DNA of 64,000 nt from UMGS1387 sp045540015. GTDB lineage: Bacteria; Bacillota; Clostridia; Oscillospirales; CAG-382. The notes under the pieces are model-generated. The model was not told where the DNA came from. It saw nothing but the letters and a program-made list of their open reading frames with translations, and made no database searches. The position numbers and the translations under genes were made by a program. The stretch spans positions 1 to 64,000 of the forward strand of contig JAZQGP010000052.1 in NCBI GenBank assembly GCA_045540015.1, written 5' to 3'. Positions 17,422 to 26,206 of the stretch are shown piece by piece. The stretch's first letter is position 1. Each line of letters opens with the position of its first letter.

Positions 17422-17444
17422 GACTCTGCCTAATAAGCAGAGTC
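17422..17444 (-). terminator. Bidirectional terminator between Mrp and the cytidylate-kinase-like gene
   Basis: GACTCTGC (17422-17429) pairs with GCAGAGTC (17437-17444). On the minus strand it is followed by six T, on the plus strand by a weaker AAATTTG. Confidence 0.8.
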
Positions 17445-17463
17445 AAATTTGTTTGTTTAGATA

Positions 17464-18069
17464 TTATTCGCCGTTGTACATTTTCACATAATCTTCTAAA
17501 AGCTTAACAGCATTTTCAATACCAACCGAATCACTATTTACCGCAAGATTGTAGTTATCGATGTCTCCCCAACGCTGAGAAGTATAGTAATTATAATATG
17601 TAGCTCTTTTTTTATCTTTTTGTTCAATAATACTTTGTGCTTTAGTCGTGTCAATTCCGTAGTATTTAACGGCGCGTTTGATTTTGTGCTCCATGTCAGA
17701 ATAAATAAAAAAGTTGATAACATTATCGCGTTCACGAAGAACATAGTCTGAGCAACGACCTACAATGATGCAGGGACCTTTATCGGCACATTTTTTTATA
17801 ATATCAGACTGAATAATATATACTTTATCAGACAAGGGAAGACCGTAAACACCTGCCGCAGAACCAAACATGGAAAGCGAATATAAAAGACTGTGTGTTG
17901 AAATTTGCTCCGCTTTTTCGAAAATATTTTCAGCATAACCGCTTTCTTTAGCAGCAAGAGTGATTATTTCATTGTCATAGAAGGGAATACCGAGCTTATC
18001 TGCTAACATTTTGCCTACAAATCTTCCGCCACTGCCATACTGACGGCTGATAGTTATAACGGATTTCAT
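17464..18069 (-). CDS. Cytidylate-kinase-like P-loop protein
   Basis: A 201-residue protein of the cytidylate kinase-like family (Cytidylate_kin2). ITISRQYGSGGRFVGKMLADKLG at the N-terminus replaces the normal kinase P-loop, followed by YDNEIITLAA. A later IIVGRCSDYVLRERDNVINFFIYSD corresponds to the nucleotide-binding core. These proteins are widespread in Firmicutes, often near transport or lipid genes, and their substrate is not settled; true CMP kinase has a different N-terminus. ATG with GAAAGGTGG upstream. It lies 90 bases after the thioesterase gene on the same strand, probably in one transcript. Confidence 0.85.
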   Translation of the reverse strand: MKSVITISRQYGSGGRFVGKMLADKLGIPFYDNEIITLAAKESGYAENIFEKAEQISTHSLLYSLSMFGSAAGVYGLPLSDKVYIIQSDIIKKCADKGPCIIVGRCSDYVLRERDNVINFFIYSDMEHKIKRAVKYYGIDTTKAQSIIEQKDKKRATYYNYYTSQRWGDIDNYNLAVNSDSVGIENAVKLLEDYVKMYNGE

Positions 18070-18158
18070 ATAAATTCCACCTTTCTGAAGGAATTATAGC
18101 ATATTATCCAAAGAAAATCAATACCCACGTAGTAAAAAATGCAATATGCACAAAATGT

Positions 18159-18911
18159 TTACGATTTTATGCCGTTAATAGAAAGATAAGCGGAAAAGCA
18201 CACATTATCTTTATCCTCATTGCGGCATGAAATATCAATACCGCCGTCATCAGCATTTGAATAAGAAAGAACAAGTTTATTTCCAAGAACTGCCTCAGCG
18301 CGGTAATTGATTTCAATATACATATTGGCATCCGATTTATGCATATTAGGTTCTAAACCGTCAAAAATCATATCAGCATAGTATGTGTTATTCAAATGAT
18401 TATTAATATCAAGTTGAGAGTATGGCACCGAATGAACATACGTTCTAAATGGGGAGGTCGTATCAATTTTTCTTCTCATGTTAGGTAGAGAACACATGTT
18501 TTCATCAGATGTTACAAGTCCGCCAAATCTGTCAAGCGCATCAGGTCGGAGAAGACGCCTTGAAACCGTGTCAATAAGCGCCCACGTGGACGAACAGTAA
18601 CAGCAAACATCATTCCCGCGGTAAACGATATAATCTCTGATAAATGCGGCTCCGCGTAAATCTCTCGGATATGTTTTAATTGTAATTACATCATCAAAGA
18701 ATATATCTTTGTACATCTGTACAGTCATGCGTGACAGAACAAATGCAATGTTGCTTTCGTGCATTTCAATGTCAGAAATTCCGGCGTTACTCAAATCAAG
18801 TGCAGCGCTTTTTTGAAAAAGCCTGAGAAGCGCAGATGTTTTGATTTTTCCATCAGGTTGAACATGATAACCTTCAACTTTGGTTTCTATCTGTGATGCC
18901 AATTTTAACAC
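18159..18911 (-). CDS. Acyl-ACP thioesterase
   Basis: A 250-residue double-hotdog protein that hydrolyses acyl-ACP to free fatty acid, ending type II fatty acid synthesis. The first hotdog includes ALLRLFQKSAALDLSNAG and the RMTVQMYK strand. The second has VPYSQLDINNHLNNTYYADM near residue 165-184, carrying the Asn and His of the catalytic site. This family is typical of gut clostridia and lactobacilli. ATG with AAGGAG seven bases upstream. A perfect 30-base palindrome lies 55 bases upstream of the start and may control it. Confidence 0.9.
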   Translation of the reverse strand: MLKLASQIETKVEGYHVQPDGKIKTSALLRLFQKSAALDLSNAGISDIEMHESNIAFVLSRMTVQMYKDIFFDDVITIKTYPRDLRGAAFIRDYIVYRGNDVCCYCSSTWALIDTVSRRLLRPDALDRFGGLVTSDENMCSLPNMRRKIDTTSPFRTYVHSVPYSQLDINNHLNNTYYADMIFDGLEPNMHKSDANMYIEINYRAEAVLGNKLVLSYSNADDGGIDISCRNEDKDNVCFSAYLSINGIKS

Positions 18912-18966
18912 TCCTTACATCATTCGGAAAACATATAACTAAAATCAGTTGGTACCTCATACCCTC

Positions 18967-18996
18967 AATTGTATAAAATTCCTATTTTATACAATT
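18967..18996. promoter_or_regulatory. Perfect 13-base-arm palindrome upstream of the thioesterase gene
   Basis: AATTGTATAAAAT (18967-18979) and ATTTTATACAATT (18984-18996) are exact reverse complements, separated by four bases. On the minus strand the arms contain TATAAAAT and lie next to TTGATA, so the palindrome covers a likely promoter. It has no T-run, which argues for an operator over a terminator. I do not recognise it as a FapR or FabT site. Confidence 0.6.
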
Positions 18997-19025
18997 ATAT
19001 ATCAAATTTTATAGGGCACTGTATA

Positions 19026-19739
19026 TCATACTTCCAATATACTCCCCACATCATATAGTGGTTCATCAGACATAGAAACAGCAGTTTTCCCGTATTTACG
19101 GCAAAACTTATCTATAAATTGATATTCCGGATGATTTTCTATGCATCCGGCGAAAACGATTCTGCCATCAGAAAGCAATCCGCTGCAACCGCCGATAAAC
19201 CCGTAATCATATCCGCAAAGTTTTACAGCTCTGTTTTTTAATAACAATACATCTATATCATTCTGCAAGCATTTATTTGCAATTCCTGTGTCTTCTGTAA
19301 TTATTGCGTTATCATCAACAATGCATACCGAGCATTTGCTGTATCCTTGACGAACGTCTATAATCCTGAATCCGTTTTTAGCAGCTAAATCAAGAACGGA
19401 TTGCTCGGTGTACTGACTGTTACATATGATATTTTTCCCAACAACAGCACAGTTTAATCCGATATCACGCGGATATGTAAGCTTATTATTTGCAGGCACT
19501 TCCCTGTCGATAATTATTTTCTCGTCAGCAATATCGAACAAGTGTTTTGCATTGTTATAAACAACCCATGTATTGTCAATTTTTACTGCTGTCATATCGG
19601 GATGAGCTGAAATTGCTTCGTCGAGTACAACAGACACCGGCATTTCGATAATTGTATATCTGTTATTTAAGAGAAATTCTTTGCATTTACTGCTCATTCG
19701 GCAGTCAATTAAAATTCTTTTATCTTGGATTTTAGTCAT
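19026..19739 (-). CDS. DUF6873 family protein (guanidino-modifying-enzyme-like fold)
   Basis: A 237-residue protein with no assigned function. It resembles the DUF6873 group thought to share the amidinotransferase/dimethylargininase fold; the pattern of DAISAHPDMTAVKI, CSVCIVDDNAIITEDTGIA and GYDYGFIGGCSGLLSDGRIVF supports this. A conserved cysteine (GGCSG) is in the region where the fold places its nucleophile. The start overlaps the radA stop by eight bases, so it is co-translated with radA. No signal peptide. I infer a hydrolase or metabolic housekeeping role only weakly. Confidence 0.75.
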   Translation of the reverse strand: MTKIQDKRILIDCRMSSKCKEFLLNNRYTIIEMPVSVVLDEAISAHPDMTAVKIDNTWVVYNNAKHLFDIADEKIIIDREVPANNKLTYPRDIGLNCAVVGKNIICNSQYTEQSVLDLAAKNGFRIIDVRQGYSKCSVCIVDDNAIITEDTGIANKCLQNDIDVLLLKNRAVKLCGYDYGFIGGCSGLLSDGRIVFAGCIENHPEYQFIDKFCRKYGKTAVSMSDEPLYDVGSILEV

Positions 19740-21135
19740 TTTGTTTGCTTTTCAGCGACATTATAGCATCAGTTATGCTTCTGACGGGTACAATGCTTAT
19801 CCCGTTTGTTTTCATGTCGTCAATACGTTTTTTTGACCGTTCGTAGTTTCTTGCAGGAATTAAAATAGTTTTAAATCCTAGTCTTATACACTCTCTTATA
19901 CGCTGTTCGATGCTACCAACGGCTCTGCACTCACCTGCAAGACCTATTTCTCCCATTGCAACAAGTTTATCATCGATAAGAATATCGCGACAACCTGAAA
20001 TAATCGCAAGGCAGGCTGCAAGATCACTTGACGGATCATCGATTCTGAGACCGCCTACAATGTTTATGAAAATATCAGAATTGTACAGCTTTAATCCTAC
20101 ACGTTTTTCAAGTACTGCGGTTATCATTGAAAGACGGTTATAGTCAAGACCGTTGGATACGCGTTTAGGGTTGGGATAAGCAGTTTGAGTAACAAGTGCC
20201 TGAATTTCAGCAAGTATCGGTCTTGTTCCTTCCATTACACACATTGTACAGCTTCCGGAGGCATTTATCGGTCTTTGCGACAAAAGGTATTCTGACGGAT
20301 TTGAAACCTCGCAAAGTCCTTCAGAATCCATCTCAAATATACCTATTTCATTTGTAGAACCAAAACGGTTTTTAACCGCTCTGAGCATTCTGTACGCGTA
20401 CTGCTTTTCTCCGTCAAAATACAGAACGGTATCAACCATATGCTCAAGCACCTTCGGACCTGCAATACCGCCATCTTTATTTACGTGACCGACAATGATA
20501 ACTGAAGTTTCTGATGTTTTCGCAAGTCTAATCAGGCGTGATGTTGTGTTTCTTACCTGAGTAATGCTTCCCGGCGTAGACGATGAATCATTATCCTGCA
20601 TCGTCTGAATAGAATCTATAACTATAATATCGGGATTTATAATATCAGCTTCGGCTACAATTTCATCAAGGTCGGTTTCGGAATATATTAGTATGTTTTC
20701 GCAGGATACTCCCAGACGTTTAGCTCTCAGCTTTATCTGTGAAGGTGATTCCTCGCCTGTTACATACAAGAGTTTTTTGGTGTCGCCGAGTAGTCCGCAC
20801 ACCTGAAGAAGCAGTGTTGATTTTCCGACGCCGGGTTCACCGGAAAGCAGAGTTACCGAGCCTTCAACAATCCCTCCACCGAGAACTCTGTCAAACTCAG
20901 TCATACCTGTTTTTATTCTGTTTTTGTCATCATAGTCGATTTCATTTATAGATTTTGACAGCGGTGATGAATGCATTATGGTATTCCCTGCTTTTTTTCT
21001 GACAAAAGCAGGCTCTGTCTGAACAGCTACAACCTCTTCAATACTGTTCCATGTACTGCATGACGGGCATTTTCCAAACCATTTCGAGGTAACACTTCCG
21101 CACGAGCTGCAAACAAATTCCGTCTTATTTTTCAT
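19732..21135 (-). CDS. radA: DNA repair protein RadA
   Basis: A 467-residue RecA-like ATPase that speeds branch migration of recombination intermediates. The C4 zinc finger uses C9, C12, C23 and C26. Walker A GEPGVGKST lies near residue 98, the RadA-specific KNRFG motif in VKNRFGSTNEIGIFEM near 257, and a Lon-protease-like C-terminal domain follows (GLKLYNSDIFINIVGGL; GEIGLAGECRAVGSIEQRI). Length is typical. It starts one base after the cwlD stop and overlaps the DUF6873 gene, forming a minus-strand housekeeping operon. Confidence 0.96.
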   Translation of the reverse strand: MKNKTEFVCSSCGSVTSKWFGKCPSCSTWNSIEEVVAVQTEPAFVRKKAGNTIMHSSPLSKSINEIDYDDKNRIKTGMTEFDRVLGGGIVEGSVTLLSGEPGVGKSTLLLQVCGLLGDTKKLLYVTGEESPSQIKLRAKRLGVSCENILIYSETDLDEIVAEADIINPDIIVIDSIQTMQDNDSSSTPGSITQVRNTTSRLIRLAKTSETSVIIVGHVNKDGGIAGPKVLEHMVDTVLYFDGEKQYAYRMLRAVKNRFGSTNEIGIFEMDSEGLCEVSNPSEYLLSQRPINASGSCTMCVMEGTRPILAEIQALVTQTAYPNPKRVSNGLDYNRLSMITAVLEKRVGLKLYNSDIFINIVGGLRIDDPSSDLAACLAIISGCRDILIDDKLVAMGEIGLAGECRAVGSIEQRIRECIRLGFKTILIPARNYERSKKRIDDMKTNGISIVPVRSITDAIMSLKSKQND

Positions 21136-21136
21136 A

Positions 21137-21883
21137 CTAAGATATTTCCTTCCGAGTATTTTTCATGTCTTCATAATTCATTAATGCCGAGAAAATACAT
21201 AATGCGAGCTTCTTTCTGTATTTACAATCAGAAAGAAGGGCCTCTTCTTTGGGATTTGATAGAAATCCGCATTCCACAAGCACCGCAGGGCAATCAAGGT
21301 TTTTTAACACAAATATTGTACTGCCGGATTTCTTCACTTCCCTATTATTGTCATTTTGAAGCTTAGATTTTACTTCACTCTGTATACTTTCAGCCAAAAG
21401 CTTGCTGCTGCTGTTATGTGGTGAATAATATACTTGCAGACCGCTGTATTTAGATACCGGGAATTTATTCTGATGTATGCTAACGAAAACAGGATTTACA
21501 AAGCTTTTTGTAAAAGAAACTCTGTTTCTTACATCTTGTGCTTTTTTTGAACGTCCGTCATTTTCGTTGTACAACAAAACATCTGTTGTACGTGTTAAAA
21601 AAGCTTCGATTCCGGACATAGAAAATAGCTCCTGCAAATGAATAGCGATGTCAAGGTTAATATCCTTTTCAAGAACCCCAGTCTGCCCTACTGCACCGCC
21701 GTCAAAACCACCGTGTCCGGGATCGATTATATATATGTCTTTGTTTTTTTGTTCGTCTAACACGCCGACAGGCACCGAAGAATCGCCTAGATTTTCAATA
21801 AATGCGCATATAACCGCTATAGCAGCAATTACAAGGGATACTGCGAAAGTTGATGCTAAATATTTGATTTTGTTCTTTTTCAA
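21137..21883 (-). CDS. cwlD: N-acetylmuramoyl-L-alanine amidase, CwlD-like
   Basis: A 248-residue zinc amidase with an N-terminal membrane anchor (about residues 9-30). The Amidase_3 domain shows IDPGHGGFDGGAVG (metal His), FVSIHQNKF (His) and VLVECGFLSNPKEEALL (catalytic Glu). CwlD cleaves peptide side chains during spore cortex muramic-lactam formation, so this suggests a spore former, though related amidases act in vegetative cells. TTG start with AGGTGAT upstream. It is the first of the cwlD-radA-DUF6873 string. Confidence 0.88.
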   Translation of the reverse strand: MKKNKIKYLASTFAVSLVIAAIAVICAFIENLGDSSVPVGVLDEQKNKDIYIIDPGHGGFDGGAVGQTGVLEKDINLDIAIHLQELFSMSGIEAFLTRTTDVLLYNENDGRSKKAQDVRNRVSFTKSFVNPVFVSIHQNKFPVSKYSGLQVYYSPHNSSSKLLAESIQSEVKSKLQNDNNREVKKSGSTIFVLKNLDCPAVLVECGFLSNPKEEALLSDCKYRKKLALCIFSALMNYEDMKNTRKEIS

Positions 21884-21940
21884 AGAATATCACCTGTAAA
21901 TAGAATTTTATTACAGTATATTCTTGAAAATCACAGTATA

Positions 21941-22537
21941 TTATTTTTCTTTTTTATGGGTATTGATACTGATTTTTCCGTTAAATGCAAGATTATAAGC
22001 AAATCCGCATATAAGAGGCATAACTATAAGACAAATAACAAAAAATATTCCATTATCGGAGATAAATCTTACAACCGTTGGGGCATCTGAAACCATACTT
22101 TGTGTGGCAGTATCATAACCATAGCCCGTAAGTCCCACATCGATACCAAGATATGAACCCATAAGGAAAAAGCGGATAATTATATTAAGAATATTCTTTA
22201 AGGCTGAAAGCATTTCACTTTTCGTTGAAAGCTTGATGATGCAATAGAAAGCAACAATAAATATTGTAGGAATATATGAAATAAGCGCATATTTAAATCC
22301 TGTGAAAGCACTTCCCTGCAATCTGCCTGCTTTCTGCGAAACAAAGTCTTTTTGACCGTCTTCTACAGTTGCGTAAGATACAAGCGATAAGTAAAACAGC
22401 AATGAAAAAACGCCTGCAATAATACAAGTTGTTCCCGAAAACGGGCTTACTATAAATACTCCGAGAAGCGACATTGCAATCTGGTATATAAAAAGCTTTG
22501 ATACCATATGCGACTTTTCTTCGAACAGCTTTTTCAT
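21941..22537 (-). CDS. Integral membrane protein of unknown function
   Basis: I do not recognise this 198-residue protein. It has about five membrane segments: two near the N-terminus (FIYQIAMSLLGVFIV; ITCIIAGVFSLLFYLSLVSYA-like), one near 85-105, one near 120-140 and one near 165-188. It resembles small YesL/DUF624-like or Yip-like membrane proteins in pattern only. ATG with GGAGGAATT upstream. It precedes cwlD by 57 bases on the same strand and may share its transcript. Confidence 0.7.
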   Translation of the reverse strand: MKKLFEEKSHMVSKLFIYQIAMSLLGVFIVSPFSGTTCIIAGVFSLLFYLSLVSYATVEDGQKDFVSQKAGRLQGSAFTGFKYALISYIPTIFIVAFYCIIKLSTKSEMLSALKNILNIIIRFFLMGSYLGIDVGLTGYGYDTATQSMVSDAPTVVRFISDNGIFFVICLIVMPLICGFAYNLAFNGKISINTHKKEK

Positions 22538-22565
22538 AATAATTCCTCCGAAAATTATAAAATGA

Positions 22566-22595
22566 TTGACTTAACTGTATAAAATATGATATACT
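22566..22595 (+). promoter_or_regulatory. Promoter of the XerC-like gene
   Basis: TTGACT at 22566-22571, an 18-base spacer and TATACT at 22590-22595. It sits in the short divergent gap with the membrane-protein gene. Confidence 0.6.
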
Positions 22596-22632
22596 TATTT
22601 TAATGAATTCAAATAATAATGAGGTGATACAT

Positions 22633-23652
22633 TTGACAGACTACAGCGATGCACCGGTTCTTGTGCAAAACTTTCTCTCATACAAGGGAACTATTCAGAA
22701 CCGCTCAAAAAAAACTGTCTTTCAGTATTACCATGATTTACGAACTTTTTTCAGATATATAGTAAAAGAAAAATACAATGCTAAATACCAAGAAACCGAC
22801 TACGACATGATACAGTTTTCGGATGTATCGGATAACGATGTTATAGGTGTTACAAGTGAAGATGTTTTTAACTATTTGAGTTATCTTAACAACACAAGAG
22901 ACAACAAGGCTTCATCTCGCGCAAGAAAGCTTTCGTGTCTGCGTTCGTTTTACAAATATCTTTCTAAGGTCAAGTGCGTTATAAATGATAATCCGACAGG
23001 AAGAATAGATTCTGTTCAGATAAAGAAGGCACTTCCAAAATATCTGACGCTTGAACAAGCTCAGGATTTGCTTGATTCGATAAGCGGAAATAATGCAGAA
23101 CGCGATTATGCGATTATTACACTGTTTTTAAACTGCGGTTTTCGTGTATCAGAGCTTGCAGGAATTAATCTCTCGAACTTTTCGGACGGATTTGAAACGG
23201 TAGTTGTAACAGGCAAAGGAAGTAAGCAAAGAATACTTTATCTCAACTCCGCATGCCGTGATGCGATAAAAGCATATCTCAAGGTGAGACCTGAAAAAAT
23301 CAAGCTTTCAGACCGCGATGCACTGTTTATTTCAAGGAACCGCAATCGTCTTAGCGTTCAGATGATACAGACAATGATATACACAAGATTGAAAGAAGCG
23401 GGGCTTGGTCATTTAAAGCTTTCTGTTCACAAGCTTCGCCACACAGCAGCAACGCTCATGTATCAGCACGGGAAGGTTGATGTACGCGTTCTTAAGGATA
23501 TTCTCGGTCATGAAGAAATGTCGACAACCCAGATATATACCCATCTCAGTACCGAGCAGATCAAAAATGCTGCCGAAGCAAATCCGCTCTCACACGAAAA
23601 ACGAAGAGTTAAAGCGAAAACCCTTGAAGATTACGACGAAGACGAGGATTAA
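22633..23652 (+). CDS. xerC: Tyrosine recombinase, XerC-like
   Basis: A 339-residue tyrosine recombinase. The N-terminal SAM-like core-binding domain covers roughly residues 1-140. The catalytic domain has all expected residues: Arg in NCGFRVSEL, Lys in VTGKGSKQR, HKLRH, GHEEMSTTQIYTH with the nucleophilic Tyr. I chose the TTG at 22633 because GAGGTG lies six bases before it; the ATG at 22603 has none. The C-terminus is extended and acidic (YDEDED). It likely resolves chromosome dimers with a XerD partner. Its stop overlaps that of the convergent membrane-protein gene. Confidence 0.88.
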   Translation: MTDYSDAPVLVQNFLSYKGTIQNRSKKTVFQYYHDLRTFFRYIVKEKYNAKYQETDYDMIQFSDVSDNDVIGVTSEDVFNYLSYLNNTRDNKASSRARKLSCLRSFYKYLSKVKCVINDNPTGRIDSVQIKKALPKYLTLEQAQDLLDSISGNNAERDYAIITLFLNCGFRVSELAGINLSNFSDGFETVVVTGKGSKQRILYLNSACRDAIKAYLKVRPEKIKLSDRDALFISRNRNRLSVQMIQTMIYTRLKEAGLGHLKLSVHKLRHTAATLMYQHGKVDVRVLKDILGHEEMSTTQIYTHLSTEQIKNAAEANPLSHEKRRVKAKTLEDYDEDED

Positions 23653-24617
23653 CCCCTGTCAACAAATACAGGCTCTTCCCCATCGCAATCCTGAGTTTCA
23701 TTTTCCTCATCATTGTAATACGGGTCTATCATGTATTGCTTAATGACCGGATATGATGTGTAGCCGGCGATAAAATAGCATATTGAAATTGTAATAATAA
23801 ACGGAAGTGCAATTCCAAACGGCGGAAACAGTCCGAACAGCAACATATTAATAACCACCACAGCTACGCAGCCTATAAGACCGACAATGTTTCTCTTGAT
23901 TCCAAGAAAAGCAAAAATGAATGCATTCTTAAAAATCTTAAAAATCGAGAGCTTGAAGGTTATCATCAGCGTGTATATGTAAAAACGCATGATGAAATAC
24001 AGAATTGCAAGGAACAAACTAAAATAGAAGAACAGACCGTTGACGTATCCTTCCTGAGCGCTCCAAAAAATCACATCCCAGATAAGAAGTGCGGTAAAAG
24101 CTATATCAAGCACTCCGATTATAAGAGCTTGACGGATATTTCGTTTAACAGCACCGAAAAACTCAGAAAACATAAACACAGGCTCTGCCCTGTTATAAGC
24201 GCGTATCACATACGCCATACCTGCATTTGAAAGTCCGAAGGTTATAATAGTAAGAAGAGCGATAAATTGAAAAACACGAGTTGCAACAGATGGCACCGAC
24301 ATTTCAACAAATGTTTCAATTGCAGGTGCAAGGCTTGAGATTACGTTGCTGTCCGCAATTGTTTTCATTCCGAAATATGCAGGATAAAGCGGATTTGCAA
24401 CCGCCTGTATTTTGTTGTCAAGTTGTCCTGTGAGAGTGAACAAGTAAAAGAAAATCGGCAGGTTGCAGAGCGTAAACAAAAGATTCAGATTTGATAAATT
24501 CCAGAATTTTCTGCTAAGTGAAATAAAAAAGCCTTTGAAGTCCGTGTAAACTATCGCGGACTTTTCATTTTCTTCTTTTTTAGCGGAAAAAATCTTAAAC
24601 AAGTTGATTTTTTTCAT
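23649..24617 (-). CDS. DUF624/YesL-like membrane protein
   Basis: A 322-residue integral membrane protein with about six membrane segments, including ITFGLSNAGMAYVIRAY and PFIITISICYFIAGYTSYPVI. The motif FWNLSNLNLLFTLCNLPIF near residue 45 is typical of YesL-type proteins, which often neighbour sugar transporters in Bacilli; here no such neighbour exists. The ATG at 24617 begins MKKINLFKIF; an in-frame start 18 codons upstream falls into the preceding terminator. The hydrophilic C-tail is acidic. Function unknown. Confidence 0.75.
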   Translation of the reverse strand: MKKINLFKIFSAKKEENEKSAIVYTDFKGFFISLSRKFWNLSNLNLLFTLCNLPIFFYLFTLTGQLDNKIQAVANPLYPAYFGMKTIADSNVISSLAPAIETFVEMSVPSVATRVFQFIALLTIITFGLSNAGMAYVIRAYNRAEPVFMFSEFFGAVKRNIRQALIIGVLDIAFTALLIWDVIFWSAQEGYVNGLFFYFSLFLAILYFIMRFYIYTLMITFKLSIFKIFKNAFIFAFLGIKRNIVGLIGCVAVVVINMLLFGLFPPFGIALPFIITISICYFIAGYTSYPVIKQYMIDPYYNDEENETQDCDGEEPVFVDRG

Positions 24618-24648
24618 TGATTTGTCGCCAATCCTTTGTAAAAAAAAT

Positions 24649-24675
24649 ATAGATGTGTAATTGTAACACATCTAT
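24649..24675 (-). terminator. Terminator of the proC-xerD operon
   Basis: ATAGATGTGT (24649-24658) and ACACATCTAT (24666-24675) are perfect complements with a 7-base loop; eight T follow on the minus strand. Confidence 0.88.
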
Positions 24676-24730
24676 AATAACATAATAATATTAACTGCAA
24701 GTGAAAAATAAGTCGTATAAATGTAACCTA

Positions 24731-25630
24731 TTATCCTTGTGCTCTGTGATTAAACTTAATGTACGAGTTCTGAATACGGCTTTTAAGGAACTGTGCGTAA
24801 ACTTGTGTTGAGGAAATATCAGCATGACCGAGAATACTCTTGATATCCCGAATATCCGCACCGTTTTCAAGAAGGTGTGCGGCAAAGGAGTGACGAAGTG
24901 TATGAGGAGTAATGGTTTTGTTAATATTCGCTTTTGCAGCATAGCTCTTTAGAAGCTTCCAGAAGCCTTGTCTTGTCATGCGCTCGCCGTTAACATTTAC
25001 AAATAAAGCATCGGTGTTGTCAGATACGAAAAACTTGCGTGCGGTGCTTATGTATTTTTCAAGCTCTTTAACTGCTTTGGGATATAAAAGCACGATTCTC
25101 TCGTGTTTTGAATTATCCTCTCCGTGGCACCGTACAAAATTAAGAGCAAGATTTACATCCGAAACATTAAGCGAAATAAGCTCGGAAACTTTCATTCCGG
25201 TTGCATACAATGTTTCAAGCATAGCCTTGTCTCTTATCCCCTTGAAATCCGATTTATCGGGCTGAGAAAGTAAAAGATCGATTTCATTTTCAGTAAGTAC
25301 TTCAAAAAATTTCTTTTCGCTCTTGTCATTTCTGATAACAGAAGAAGGATTTGTTTTGGTCGTTCCGGTTGCGCAAAGAAATTTATACAAAGAACGAACA
25401 CATGACATGCATCTGCTGACGGTTGCTACAGATTTACCTTCGGAAATGAGTTTGCTTTTGAATTTCTCTATAACATCTGTGCTTGCACCGATGATACTGT
25501 GGCCTATATCTGACAAAAAAGCCTCATAACACTTTAAATCCCGCTTATAAGCAGACAAAGTGTTTTTAGAGGACTTTTTATTTTCCTCAAGATATTTAAT
25601 ATAATTTTCAATTACATTAACGTCTGACAT
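24731..25630 (-). CDS. xerD: Tyrosine recombinase, XerD-like, with altered catalytic residues
   Basis: A 299-residue recombinase of normal XerD length. The N-terminal core-binding domain (residues 1-100) and C-terminal HTLRHSFAAHLLENGA, GHADISSTQVY with Tyr278 are intact. The first catalytic arginine is replaced: YATGMKVSEL carries Lys147 where the family has Arg. The beta-hairpin lysine motif, normally GKGNKER, reads GEDNSKHER. The protein may be slow, inactive or work only in a heteromer with XerC. ATG with AGGAG upstream. It is 19 bases downstream of a small membrane-protein gene in an operon begun by proC. Confidence 0.85.
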   Translation of the reverse strand: MSDVNVIENYIKYLEENKKSSKNTLSAYKRDLKCYEAFLSDIGHSIIGASTDVIEKFKSKLISEGKSVATVSRCMSCVRSLYKFLCATGTTKTNPSSVIRNDKSEKKFFEVLTENEIDLLLSQPDKSDFKGIRDKAMLETLYATGMKVSELISLNVSDVNLALNFVRCHGEDNSKHERIVLLYPKAVKELEKYISTARKFFVSDNTDALFVNVNGERMTRQGFWKLLKSYAAKANINKTITPHTLRHSFAAHLLENGADIRDIKSILGHADISSTQVYAQFLKSRIQNSYIKFNHRAQG

Positions 25631-25648
25631 TTTAAACTCCTATATATA

Positions 25649-26158
25649 TTAACAATAGTAAATATAAATTACAAATATAACAAAAACAATCAAATCAAAA
25701 GCGACTTGTACAGCATTATCGGATATATATTTTTTCATACTTTCATAACCCTTTGCAGGATAAGAAAATGAGCGCGATAAAAAGAACGTAAAGGCTGCTG
25801 TGACAACAAACGGCGATAATGTTTGCGCAAAAGTTCCGAATTCACACACTCCCTTTACAATAAGAAAAAACGAAAACCCACAAACATAAGCTGACAACAA
25901 AAGTAACAAAGAACACAAAAGTCTCATCAGCTTCATAAATCGTGATGCAATAAAAAGAGTACTAATAAGAACAATTGCAATTTTGTGTATTAAAGATACA
26001 GTGAATTCAAACTTTAAAGAAAAACAAAGTATTCTGCACGAAAGAGCAAGATGCATTCCGACAAAAAATGAAGGCAGAAATATACAGAAAAACAGACAGC
26101 TACTGATACTGTATCGGTAACTGTCTCTTTCATATCCATAATCCACATAATCACCCAT
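25649..26158 (-). CDS. Small integral membrane protein
   Basis: A 169-residue protein with about four membrane segments and a hydrophilic start (DYVDYGYERDSYRYS). I do not recognise its family. In many Firmicutes a spoIIM gene lies next to xerD and also encodes a small multi-span membrane protein; the position is suggestive but sequence likeness is weak. The ATG has no strong ribosome site, so a nearby start is possible. It lies between proC and xerD. Confidence 0.6.
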   Translation of the reverse strand: MGDYVDYGYERDSYRYSISSCLFFCIFLPSFFVGMHLALSCRILCFSLKFEFTVSLIHKIAIVLISTLFIASRFMKLMRLLCSLLLLLSAYVCGFSFFLIVKGVCEFGTFAQTLSPFVVTAAFTFFLSRSFSYPAKGYESMKKYISDNAVQVAFDLIVFVIFVIYIYYC

Positions 26159-26206
26159 ACATAACTTTACTAAGTTATATGATGATTGAAAAGAAATTAT
26201 GTCACC

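Noticed and set aside
22633..25630. Xer genes as marks of an integrative element or integron
   Set aside because: There are no attC-like arrays, attachment repeats, excisionase or cargo; neighbours are housekeeping genes.
25649..26158. Firm call of spoIIM for the small membrane gene beside xerD
   Set aside because: Position alone suggests it. Residue patterns do not match SpoIIM clearly, so it was left as an unknown membrane protein.
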